A DNA stretch of 8,059 bases from Candidatus Portnoyibacteriota bacterium (GTDB taxonomy: Bacteria > Patescibacteriota > Minisyncoccia > RBG-13-40-8-A > JAUWHN01): positions 1 through 8,059 of the forward strand of contig JAUWHN010000031.1 in the NCBI GenBank assembly GCA_030605865.1. Direction: 5' to 3'. The first letter of the stretch is position 1; the number at the start of each line of letters is the position of its first letter. The notes beneath the pieces are model-generated. The model did no database searches and had not been told where the DNA came from. It was given only the letters and a program-made list of their open reading frames with translations. The translations under genes and the position numbers were made by a program. Below are positions 1-5,856 of this stretch, in pieces.

Positions 1-410
1 CCTTAGAGCTTAATCCTGATGTTCGGGAATCAAATTGGTTTTTAGGAATGACTTATGTTCAAGCCGATGAAGAAGAGAAGGCAGTGAAATATATTGATAA
101 AGCTATAGAAATGGGTTATAATTATAAGGATAGCATCAGTCACATCATGCGTTTAATTGATCTTTACAGTAAGTTAAGAAACTATTATAAAGTAATAGAT
201 TTGTATAAGGCAGCTATAGCAGAACAGCCGGATAATCCTCAGTTTTACGCCTCTTTAGCAGCTACTTATAGAGCAGTTGGGGATATAGAAAATGCTATTT
301 TAAATGCTCAAAGAGCTGCGGAAATAAACTCGGATTTTAAAGAAGAAACAGAAGCGTTTATTAATTCTTTACAACCAAGTGAGCAACAAGCAACGAACAG
401 TGAGGAATAA
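1..410 (+). CDS. TPR-repeat protein, C-terminal part (5' end outside window)
   Basis: The frame is open from base 3 to the TAA at 408-410, giving 135 visible residues with no need for a start inside the window; the ATG at 48 is an internal Met. About three helical-pair repeats of TPR type are visible, at roughly residues 11-42, 45-78 and 79-112. The last is the clearest, with the pattern NPQFYASLAATYRAVGD followed by an Ala-rich second helix. TPRs are protein-protein interaction scaffolds. The protein ends in a polar Gln/Ser/Glu tail encoded by a 7-base-period repeat that runs on past the stop. In Parcubacteria-like genomes such repeats often form the soluble C-terminus of O-antigen ligase/polymerase-like membrane proteins, and the sugar-nucleotide genes just downstream fit that, but no membrane part is in view. 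TPR fold is fairly certain; the full protein's identity is a guess. Confidence 0.8.
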   Translation, partial: LELNPDVRESNWFLGMTYVQADEEEKAVKYIDKAIEMGYNYKDSISHIMRLIDLYSKLRNYYKVIDLYKAAIAEQPDNPQFYASLAATYRAVGDIENAILNAQRAAEINSDFKEETEAFINSLQPSEQQATNSEE

Positions 411-440
411 GCAACACTGTTTGCTGTTTGCTGTTTGCTA
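385..440 (+). repeat. 7-base-period repeat across a gene end and the gap to the next start
   Basis: Eight consecutive heptamers can be laid out in one phase: AACAAGC, AACGAAC, AGTGAGG, AATAAGC, AACACTG, TTTGCTG, TTTGCTG, TTTGCTA. The first half is AACAAGC-like and degenerate. The second half is three near-identical TTTGCTG units, whose reverse complement is CAGCAAA, so the two halves face each other. AACAGTG (396-402) can pair with CACTGTT (415-421). The block encodes the polar tail of the TPR protein, includes its stop codon, and fills the gap up to five bases before the ATG at 446. There is no U-tract after the hairpin, so it does not look like a normal terminator. Confidence 0.75.
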
Positions 441-445
441 AAATT

Positions 446-1438
446 ATGAAAATAGGTATCATTGGTCTTGGCATGGTTGGCGAGCCAATTCGCCGTTGGT
501 TTGAGGATTTTTTAGGATATAAGCGAGGCAAAAATCTTTTTTGCTACGACGTTGATCCTAAAAAAAACTACATTGATAATGTCAATAAAGCAGATATTAT
601 TTTTGTAGCTGTGCCAACCCCCTCTAATCCTGATGGGAGTTGCAACGCCTCTATTGTTGAGTCTGCCCTTAATACAATCCAAGACGGAAAAATTGTAGTT
701 ATAAAATCAACAGTTGTTCCCGGCACAGTTGAAAGACTTCAACAGAAACACAAGAAAAAAAGACTTATTTTTAATCCGGAATTTCTTACTGAAGCTCAGT
801 CCTGGATAGATTTTGTGAGCCCAGACAGGCAAATAGTTGCCCCCACTTCTAAAAGCAAAACAGATGCCTATGAAGTTCTTTCAATTTTACCCAAGAGACA
901 TTTTATCAGGCCCTGGACAAGTGATTATATCAAGAAAAGTGTAAATGCTTCTGAAGCTGAATTAGGTAAATATGCCAGCAATATTTTCGGTTATATGAAA
1001 GTTATTTTCGGCAATATTTTAGCTGATGTTTGTGAAGCAATTTCTTTAAGATTTAAACAGGAAGGAATTCCAGCGAGGGTTGATTATGAGAATATAAGGG
1101 ATATTATTTCTGCTGATTTGCGAATTGGACCTGCCTGGCTGAATGTTGAGCACGGAAGCTATTGTGGTGCTGGTGGGTATTGTTTTCCTAAAGACATGGA
1201 TGCGTTTATTGCTTTTAGCAATGATTTAATTAAATTCTTGGAAAAGGCGACTAAGAAATTAGAAGTAGATCCAGCGTCGATTAAGTGTTTAAAAAAAGGC
1301 ATAGCAGTTATGAAAGCAGTAAGGGCCTATAACGAGGAACTGCTTAAAGCGCAGGGCTTGAGCATAGAAGACGTTAAAAGACACGATAAGGAGATAGTGG
1401 TTAAAAAGAGAAAATCAATTAGAAAAAGTTCAAAATAA
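446..1438 (+). CDS. UDP-glucose/GDP-mannose dehydrogenase-family protein lacking the C-terminal domain
   Basis: Members oxidise the C6 hydroxyl of a nucleotide sugar to a carboxylate in two NAD-dependent steps, supplying uronic acids for surface polysaccharides. The 330 residues open with a Rossmann dinucleotide motif GLGMVG (7-12). Family signatures follow: VPTP then DGS (57-65), KSTVVPGT (87-94), NPEFLTEA (110-117), AELGKYASN (171-179, with the expected Lys175 and Asn179) and GGYCFPKD (243-250, catalytic-type Cys246). The N-terminal and central domains thus look intact. Typical members are about 400-450 residues with a third UDP-binding domain; here the chain ends in a Lys/Arg-rich tail soon after the central domain, and the next gene starts 1 base later. 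I chose ATG 446 because it begins MKIGIIGLG; the in-frame TTG at 428 lies in the heptamer repeat. No Shine-Dalgarno is visible. The substrate cannot be assigned. Confidence 0.88.
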   Translation: MKIGIIGLGMVGEPIRRWFEDFLGYKRGKNLFCYDVDPKKNYIDNVNKADIIFVAVPTPSNPDGSCNASIVESALNTIQDGKIVVIKSTVVPGTVERLQQKHKKKRLIFNPEFLTEAQSWIDFVSPDRQIVAPTSKSKTDAYEVLSILPKRHFIRPWTSDYIKKSVNASEAELGKYASNIFGYMKVIFGNILADVCEAISLRFKQEGIPARVDYENIRDIISADLRIGPAWLNVEHGSYCGAGGYCFPKDMDAFIAFSNDLIKFLEKATKKLEVDPASIKCLKKGIAVMKAVRAYNEELLKAQGLSIEDVKRHDKEIVVKKRKSIRKSSK

Positions 1439-1439
1439 T

Positions 1440-2333
1440 ATGAAAATTTTAGTTACCGGTGGAGCTGGATTTATCGGTTCCCATCTTGTTGATAAACTTA
1501 TTAAAGAGGGCGAGCAGGTGGTTGTTATTGATAATCTTTCTACGGGAAAGGAAGAATTTATAAATCCCAAAGCCGAATTTCATAAATCAGATATTAGAAA
1601 CTTAGAGGAAATTAAGCCTTTATTTAAGGGAATTAATCTTGTTTTTCACTTGGCAGCTCAGCCCAGGATTCAACCTTCAATTATTGATCCAATTGAATCT
1701 CATGGCAATAACGTAGTCGGGACGCTCAATGTTTTGGTTGCTTCAAGAGATGCTAAGATTAAGAAATTTATTTATTCTGCTTCTTCTTCAGCTTACGGAG
1801 AGCAAGAGAAATCACCCTTAAGAGAAGATATGATTCCTCAACCTAAAAGCCCTTATTCTCTGTTTAAATTAATAGGGGAGTATTATTGTAAGCTTTTTAA
1901 TGAACTTTATGATTTACCAACAATTTCCTTGAGATATTTTAATGTTTATGGACCTCGTCAATCGTGCGAAGGCGCTTATGCTACTGTAATTGGCATATTT
2001 TTGAGACAAGCTAAGGCCAATCAGCCCTTAACAATTGTTGACAAAGGCATCCAGACCCGGGATTTTACCCATGTTCGAGATGTTGTCAGGGCTAATATTT
2101 TAGCAGCAAAGAGCGATAAGGTTGGAAAAGGAGAAGTGATAAATATTGGCACAGGCAAAAATTACAGTATTAATAAGATTGCCAGTTTGATAAGTGATAA
2201 AGTTGTTTTTATTCCCTCAAGATCGGCTGAAGTCCAGGATACTTTAGCTGACAATGGTCTGGCAAAGAAATTATTGGGCTGGCTACCAAGGGTTGGTATA
2301 AAAGAGGGGATTAAAGAGCTAAAGCAAGTCTGA
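1440..2333 (+). CDS. NAD-dependent sugar-nucleotide epimerase/dehydratase (extended SDR)
   Basis: This cytoplasmic enzyme family acts on UDP- or dTDP-sugars, most often as 4-epimerases (UDP-glucose or UDP-GlcNAc 4-epimerase). The 297-residue length is close to that of smaller family members. Visible motifs are the NAD-binding TGGAGFIGS (6-14), an acidic DN at 31-32 after strand two, HLAAQ (70-74), SASSSAYG (113-120, catalytic Ser region), YSLFK (139-143, the YxxxK pair), RYFNVYGP (165-172), QTRDFTHVRD (205-214, substrate-side loop) and RSAEVQDTLAD (261-271). The C-terminal segment resembles WbpP/Gne-type epimerases, but substrate choice cannot be read from sequence alone. It starts 1 base after the dehydrogenase stop, so the two are very probably cotranscribed and may act on the same nucleotide-sugar pool. 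The stop is TGA, inside the loop of a small hairpin. Confidence 0.92.
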   Translation: MKILVTGGAGFIGSHLVDKLIKEGEQVVVIDNLSTGKEEFINPKAEFHKSDIRNLEEIKPLFKGINLVFHLAAQPRIQPSIIDPIESHGNNVVGTLNVLVASRDAKIKKFIYSASSSAYGEQEKSPLREDMIPQPKSPYSLFKLIGEYYCKLFNELYDLPTISLRYFNVYGPRQSCEGAYATVIGIFLRQAKANQPLTIVDKGIQTRDFTHVRDVVRANILAAKSDKVGKGEVINIGTGKNYSINKIASLISDKVVFIPSRSAEVQDTLADNGLAKKLLGWLPRVGIKEGIKELKQV

Positions 2334-2339
2334 CTTGCT
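2323..2339 (+). other. Perfect hairpin enclosing the epimerase stop codon
   Basis: AGCAAGT (2323-2329) and ACTTGCT (2333-2339) are exact inverted repeats with a CTG loop, overlapping the stop TGA at 2331-2333. It ends 7 bases before the next ATG (2347) and is followed by AAAATAAATG, not a T-run, so it is not a Rho-independent terminator. It might shape translation of the downstream gene or protect an mRNA end; chance is possible. Confidence 0.4.
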
Positions 2340-2346
2340 AAAATAA

Positions 2347-2994
2347 ATGGTATTCAAAACCAAAGAAATTGAAACCCAAACTTTAGGTGAAAAATTAAAA
2401 AATGCCAGAGGGTCCATGAAAATGGCTCTTTGGCAGGCTTCGAGAAAAACAAAAATTCCTGTTAATTATCTTAAGTATCTTGAAAGCGGAAAATATAATG
2501 AGCTTCCGGCCGATGTTTATATTACTGCCTATTTAAAAAAATATGCTGAAGTTTTAAAATTAGACATTAATCAAGTATTAGAACAATTCGAAGCAGACAA
2601 AGGGATAACAGAAAGCAAGAAGCCGTTCCATTTTTTAAAAAGACCCCTTTTGGTTACGCCAAAGAGACTGAGTCTTGTTGTAGCTATACTGGTTATTGGC
2701 TTGATTTTCGGCTATTTTTGGCATCAAATAAATTATTTAATTAATCCTCCGAGTGTAAAAATTACTCAACCCATTCCAGATTTTGCAACTCAAGATAAGT
2801 CCGTAGAAATTTCCGGTCAGACAGAATCAGATGTTTATTTGACAGTCAATGGCAAAGAGATATATGTTGATAGTAGGGGCAACTTTTCCAGTATTCTTAG
2901 CTTGGAATCGGGTTTAAATATTTTAAGAATAGAAGCCAGAGATAGATTTGGCAAAACAACTACTGTTATTAGGAGAATAATGGTAACTAAATAA
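2347..2994 (+). CDS. RodZ-like protein: cytoplasmic helix-turn-helix, one membrane helix, outer Ig-like domain
   Basis: The 215 residues have three parts. An N-terminal HTH of the RodZ/HTH_25 type spans about 13-80, with the core LGEKLKNARGSM, a recognition-type helix region and YLKYLESGKYNELP, then YITAYLKKYAEVL. A basic stretch (KRPLLVTPKR, 98-107) precedes one hydrophobic helix at about 108-125. Residues about 136-214 form a beta-rich Ig-like domain (PPSVKITQP, then EISGQTE, VYLTVNGKEI, GLNILRIEARD). Topology by the positive-inside rule is HTH in the cytoplasm and Ig domain outside. Known RodZ binds MreB through its HTH and supports rod-shape cell-wall synthesis; whether this one does is inferred. 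It lies 13 bases after the epimerase and 2 before recA, echoing the rodZ-pgsA-cinA-recA order known in Firmicutes. The domain architecture is well supported; a DNA-binding regulator role is less likely. Confidence 0.82.
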   Translation: MVFKTKEIETQTLGEKLKNARGSMKMALWQASRKTKIPVNYLKYLESGKYNELPADVYITAYLKKYAEVLKLDINQVLEQFEADKGITESKKPFHFLKRPLLVTPKRLSLVVAILVIGLIFGYFWHQINYLINPPSVKITQPIPDFATQDKSVEISGQTESDVYLTVNGKEIYVDSRGNFSSILSLESGLNILRIEARDRFGKTTTVIRRIMVTK

Positions 2995-2996
2995 AT

Positions 2997-3998
2997 ATGA
3001 CAAAAGATGACACTAATAAAAAAGCCAAGGCCCTGGAGGATGCTGTTGAAGAAATCAAACAGCGTTTTGGCGAGGGTTCAATTATGAAATTGGGGGAGGC
3101 AAGAAAAGTTGACGTTGACGCTATTCCAACTGGTTCTTTGTCTTTAGACATTGCCTTAGGAGTTAACGGTGTTCCCAGGGGAAGAATTATTGAAATCTAT
3201 GGTCCGGAGAGTGTGGGTAAAACTTCACTTGCTCAGAGTATTGTAGCCCAGGCCCAAAAAAAAGGCGGTTTGGCTGCCTTTGTTGATGTCGAACATGCCC
3301 TTGATCCTGAATATTCTAAAAAACTTGGTGTTAGAATTAACGATTTATTGATTTCCCAGCCCGATACTGGCGAACAAGCTCTGCAAATAGTTGAATCTCT
3401 TATAAAATCCAAAAGCGTTGATGTAATCGTGGTTGATTCAGTAGCTGCCCTAACTCCTAGGGCCGAAATAGAGGGGGAGATTGGCGATAGCCACATTGCT
3501 CTTCAAGCCAGATTAATGTCTCAAGCTCTAAGAAAGTTAGGAGCTTTGATTAGTAAGACCAATACGGTAATGATATTTGTTAACCAGACCAGAATGAGAA
3601 TTGGAATAATGTTTGGTAATCCTGAAACTACTCCCGGAGGCAAAGCATTAAAATTTTATTCCTCGGTTCGTATAGACCTCCGTCGGATTGCCCAGATTAA
3701 AAAAGGAGACCAGATTATTGGCAGTAGAATTAAAGCCAAGGTAGTTAAGAATAAAGTTGCTGCACCGTTTAAAACAGCGGAATTTGATATTATGTTTAAT
3801 GAAGGAATTTCTTATGAAGCAGACGTCATAAATACAGGCGTTCGTTATGGGACTATTAAAAAAGCCGGCGCCTCTCATAGCTATGGAAAAGAAAAGCTGG
3901 GCGTTGGTTTAGAAAAAGCCCGTCAGTATCTCAAAGAAAATCCAAAAACATTGAAAGCAATAGTGGCAGATATTAAAAAGGCAGCGAGTGAACAATAG
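2997..3998 (+). CDS. recA: Recombinase RecA
   Basis: RecA polymerises on single-stranded DNA, uses ATP for strand exchange and triggers LexA self-cleavage where LexA exists. The 333 residues align by eye with the bacterial family throughout. Visible are the N-terminal ALEDAVEEIKQRFGEGSIMKLG, Walker A GPESVGKT (69-76), the catalytic Glu99 in VDVEHALD, Walker B VIVVDSVAAL (143-152), the DNA-binding L2 region with NQTRMRIGIMFGNPETTPGG (196-215), and VKNKVAAPFKTAEFDI (250-265). Two mild oddities: Val73 replaces the usual Ser of the P-loop (E. coli has GPESSGKT), and the protein ends KKAASEQ without the acidic tail of E. coli RecA (353 residues). The ATG starts 2 bases after the RodZ-like stop; AGGAG at 2971-2975 is too far upstream to be a normal ribosome site, so translational coupling is likely. 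No SOS operator is recognisable before it. Confidence 0.98.
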   Translation: MTKDDTNKKAKALEDAVEEIKQRFGEGSIMKLGEARKVDVDAIPTGSLSLDIALGVNGVPRGRIIEIYGPESVGKTSLAQSIVAQAQKKGGLAAFVDVEHALDPEYSKKLGVRINDLLISQPDTGEQALQIVESLIKSKSVDVIVVDSVAALTPRAEIEGEIGDSHIALQARLMSQALRKLGALISKTNTVMIFVNQTRMRIGIMFGNPETTPGGKALKFYSSVRIDLRRIAQIKKGDQIIGSRIKAKVVKNKVAAPFKTAEFDIMFNEGISYEADVINTGVRYGTIKKAGASHSYGKEKLGVGLEKARQYLKENPKTLKAIVADIKKAASEQ

Positions 3999-4014
3999 GT
4001 AAATTTATGTAATA

Positions 4015-4042
4015 AAAAAACCCCGCAATCGCGGGGTTTTTT
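4015..4042. terminator. Bidirectional Rho-independent terminator between convergent genes
   Basis: CCCCGC (4021-4026) and GCGGGG (4031-4036) form a perfect stem closed by the loop AATC. Runs of A (4015-4020) and T (4037-4042) flank it symmetrically, giving a U-tract on either strand and a 12-bp stem if the A/T pairs are counted. It lies between the stop of recA (3998) and the stop of the minus-strand glycosyltransferase (4058), so one element can end both transcripts. Confidence 0.95.
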
Positions 4043-4057
4043 AAAATTTAAATAATT

Positions 4058-5854
4058 CTAATCAATATAATATACGAAAATTGAATTTCCGATTACTACA
4101 ACGGGTTCATATTCGTTGAGCCACATGTAGTGCATGGTTGATTGGTCAAAACCTTTGGTTGAGATTGCCCGTCCACCTTGAAGGAGAGTTCCTGAGATTG
4201 CCAACCAACTTCCTTTTGCTTCTTCTGGATTTTTGTCGCCCCACCAGGGTTCATATTTATCGCCGAGATAGTAATTAGTATCCGAGCCGCCAAAATAAGC
4301 AACTTTTATTTTTTTGATATTATTCTCGTCAAGCCACTTGGCAAGTCTTTTTAAATCCTGCCCCCAATCCAAATTAGAATCAGCAACATAGATATAGCCA
4401 TTCTTAGCTCCGCCAACAAGTTCGTTGAAGTGAGTGAGGTAATAGGGGAAGATGGATAATGATGATATGGCATACCAAGCAAGTAAAACAATAAACAATG
4501 AACAATAAACAATGAACAATTTTTTCTTGTTCTTAGCATACTCAAAGATTCGTTTAAATTGTCCGGATATTAAAATATAGACAAATGGAAATACTGGAAG
4601 GACATGGCGGACGCCGATATTGAGATTACTCTTTATACTAAGAACCCAATAAACAATAATAAAAATTAGCATAGCCAGTTCTGGAAAGTGAGATTTGCCT
4701 GATTTAATTGTTCGTGTAAATATTTTTTTCCAGAATGGTTTTTTAATTTGCCAGGCAATAAACAAAAGCGCGATTATAGTTAAGATATGAAGAACTAAAG
4801 GGGTTTTTATAGCATAAACAACAGGGAAATATTGGGGCCAGGCAACGTTAGAAACCTCTCCAATAAAGAAGGTTGTGTTTCCTCCGGCTGCTCTTTGAAA
4901 GACCATAATAAGTCCCAGAAGATATTGGCCATAAGCTCTTAAAATTGGTTTATCAGCCATCCAAACGAGTGAGTTTGCCAAAGGACGGACACGATGAGAA
5001 GCCATGAGGGATTCTGTGTCGCTGACTTGTTTTTCTGGAGGATAATTTAAGACGTGGTATTGGTAAAGGGGGAAAATCACAAGATAGCCGATAACTAAAA
5101 TAACTATAAACTTTAAACTATAAACTATAAACAATTTAAAAAGATTTCTTTTACCATCTCGCCATTTGATAAAAATCCAGATTAATAAAAGCAGTCCAAA
5201 GAAAGGAACCAGAAGAAAAAGAGAAAATTTTATTAATTGGGCAATGCCAAAGGCAATTCCAGCAAGAATCAGATGTTTTATTTTAGCTCCGCCTTCGCCA
5301 GAGGCTTCGGCGGACAAGCATTTTACAAAATAGTAAGTAGCAATAAAAAAAGCAGCAGCTGCTCCAACGTCAGTGGTTACATAACGGCCGTGGGCAATAA
5401 ATGTAGGTGAAAAAGAGAATAAAAACAGGGCAAAAAGCGCTGGCTTTGGACCAAAAAGCTCTTTTGCCCAGCGAAAGATATAAATTCCTAAAATCAGTAA
5501 AATCAGAATCATGGGAATTCGCGACCAAAATATCATTTTTTCTGTATCGTTTCCTGAATCAAAGATAAATTTCCAGCCCATTGCCCATTGTCCATTAACA
5601 TCATCTTTCCAGGCGCCAAATTCCTTATCAAAGTTCAGGTTCATAAATAGCAGAGGAATAACAGCCAAATCTTTTAACAAGGGAGGATGTTCGGGATTTA
5701 AACGATAATCTTTTTCGTGCATATAACCATAGCCAGCCGGTATATGAGCCAGTTCGTCCATGGTCAAAGAATCATCCTTTATACTCAAAACAGCCACTAC
5801 GAGCATGAATGATAGTAATAAGACAGCTATTAAATTGGATGTTTTTTTTGGCAT
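4058..5854 (-). CDS. GT-C membrane glycosyltransferase, GT39/PMT_2-like (second gene of pair)
   Basis: GT39-type enzymes move a sugar from a polyprenyl-phosphate donor to protein or lipid on the outer face of the membrane. The 598 residues are polytopic. After the first helix (about 8-25) comes an outer loop with the acidic pair DE (33-34) in TMDELAHIPAGYGYM, then RLNPEHPPLLKDLA (51-64), which is typical of the family. HGRYVTTD (155-162) supplies the second conserved acidic region, and NIGVRHVLPVFPF (412-424) the late family motif. From about 475 a soluble outer domain follows (ADSNLDWGQDLKRLAKWL, 491-508). The gene starts 2 bases after the stop of the upstream glycosyltransferase, so the pair is an operon. 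It carries two heptamer arrays (residues 240-251 and 445-456) and a palindromic insert (181-189). The acceptor is unknown. Family assignment is strong. Confidence 0.9.
   Translation of the reverse strand: MPKKTSNLIAVLLLSFMLVVAVLSIKDDSLTMDELAHIPAGYGYMHEKDYRLNPEHPPLLKDLAVIPLLFMNLNFDKEFGAWKDDVNGQWAMGWKFIFDSGNDTEKMIFWSRIPMILILLILGIYIFRWAKELFGPKPALFALFLFSFSPTFIAHGRYVTTDVGAAAAFFIATYYFVKCLSAEASGEGGAKIKHLILAGIAFGIAQLIKFSLFLLVPFFGLLLLIWIFIKWRDGKRNLFKLFIVYSLKFIVILVIGYLVIFPLYQYHVLNYPPEKQVSDTESLMASHRVRPLANSLVWMADKPILRAYGQYLLGLIMVFQRAAGGNTTFFIGEVSNVAWPQYFPVVYAIKTPLVLHILTIIALLFIAWQIKKPFWKKIFTRTIKSGKSHFPELAMLIFIIVYWVLSIKSNLNIGVRHVLPVFPFVYILISGQFKRIFEYAKNKKKLFIVYCSLFIVLLAWYAISSLSIFPYYLTHFNELVGGAKNGYIYVADSNLDWGQDLKRLAKWLDENNIKKIKVAYFGGSDTNYYLGDKYEPWWGDKNPEEAKGSWLAISGTLLQGGRAISTKGFDQSTMHYMWLNEYEPVVVIGNSIFVYYID
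4487..4521 (-). repeat. Heptamer array, five exact-period units (AACAATR)
   Basis: On the + strand the units are AACAATA, AACAATG, AACAATA, AACAATG, AACAATT, with no spacer, 35 bases in all. Only the last base varies, alternating A and G. On the coding (minus) strand it reads KLFIVYCSLFIV (residues 445-456 of the glycosyltransferase), right after the basic stretch AKNKK and at the start of a membrane helix. Confidence 0.95.
5102..5136 (-). repeat. Heptamer array, five exact-period units (AACTATA)
   Basis: The + strand units are AACTATA, AACTTTA, AACTATA, AACTATA, AACAATT, again 35 bases. It ends in the same AACAATT unit as the array at 4487-4521 and sits in the same codon phase. The coding strand gives KLFIVYSLKFIV (residues 240-251), directly after the basic loop WRDGKRNLF and at the start of a membrane helix. 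Confidence 0.93.
5288..5314 (-). repeat. GC-rich palindromic element inserted in frame
   Basis: This 27-base block has outer arms TCCGCC (5288-5293) and GGCGGA (5309-5314) and inner arms GCC (5297-5299) and GGC (5303-5305), separated by unpaired TTC triplets. It has 19 G/C of 27 in an AT-rich gene. It fills exactly nine codons, SAEASGEGG (residues 181-189), in the short loop between a helix ending VKCL and the next beginning IKHLILAG. Its small, flexible residues look like inserted filler. Confidence 0.7.
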
Positions 5855-5856
5855 TT

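Noticed and set aside
48..410. ATG at 48 as the start of a complete small TPR gene
   Set aside because: The frame is open and TPR-like upstream to base 3, so 48 is an internal Met of a gene cut by the window edge.
396..421. AACAGTG/CACTGTT hairpin as a terminator after the TPR gene
   Set aside because: There is no U-tract after the stem and the loop is 12 bases; the following bases are the TTTGCTG repeat leading into the next gene.
428..445. TTG at 428 as the dehydrogenase start
   Set aside because: It lies inside the TTTGCTG repeat, and the extra residues precede the canonical MKIGIIGLG beginning at ATG 446.
3233..3878. Minus-strand open frames inside recA (3233-3496 and 3648-3878)
   Set aside because: Antisense shadows of a highly conserved gene, with no recognisable protein features.
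4487..4521. Heptamer arrays as CRISPR or transposon ends
   Set aside because: Units are 7 bases with no spacers, there is no cas gene or transposase in the window, and the arrays lie in frame within genes.
4096..4545. Alternative minus-strand frames inside the glycosyltransferase gene (4096-4302, 4351-4545)
   Set aside because: Out-of-frame shadows; the main frame carries all family motifs through these regions.
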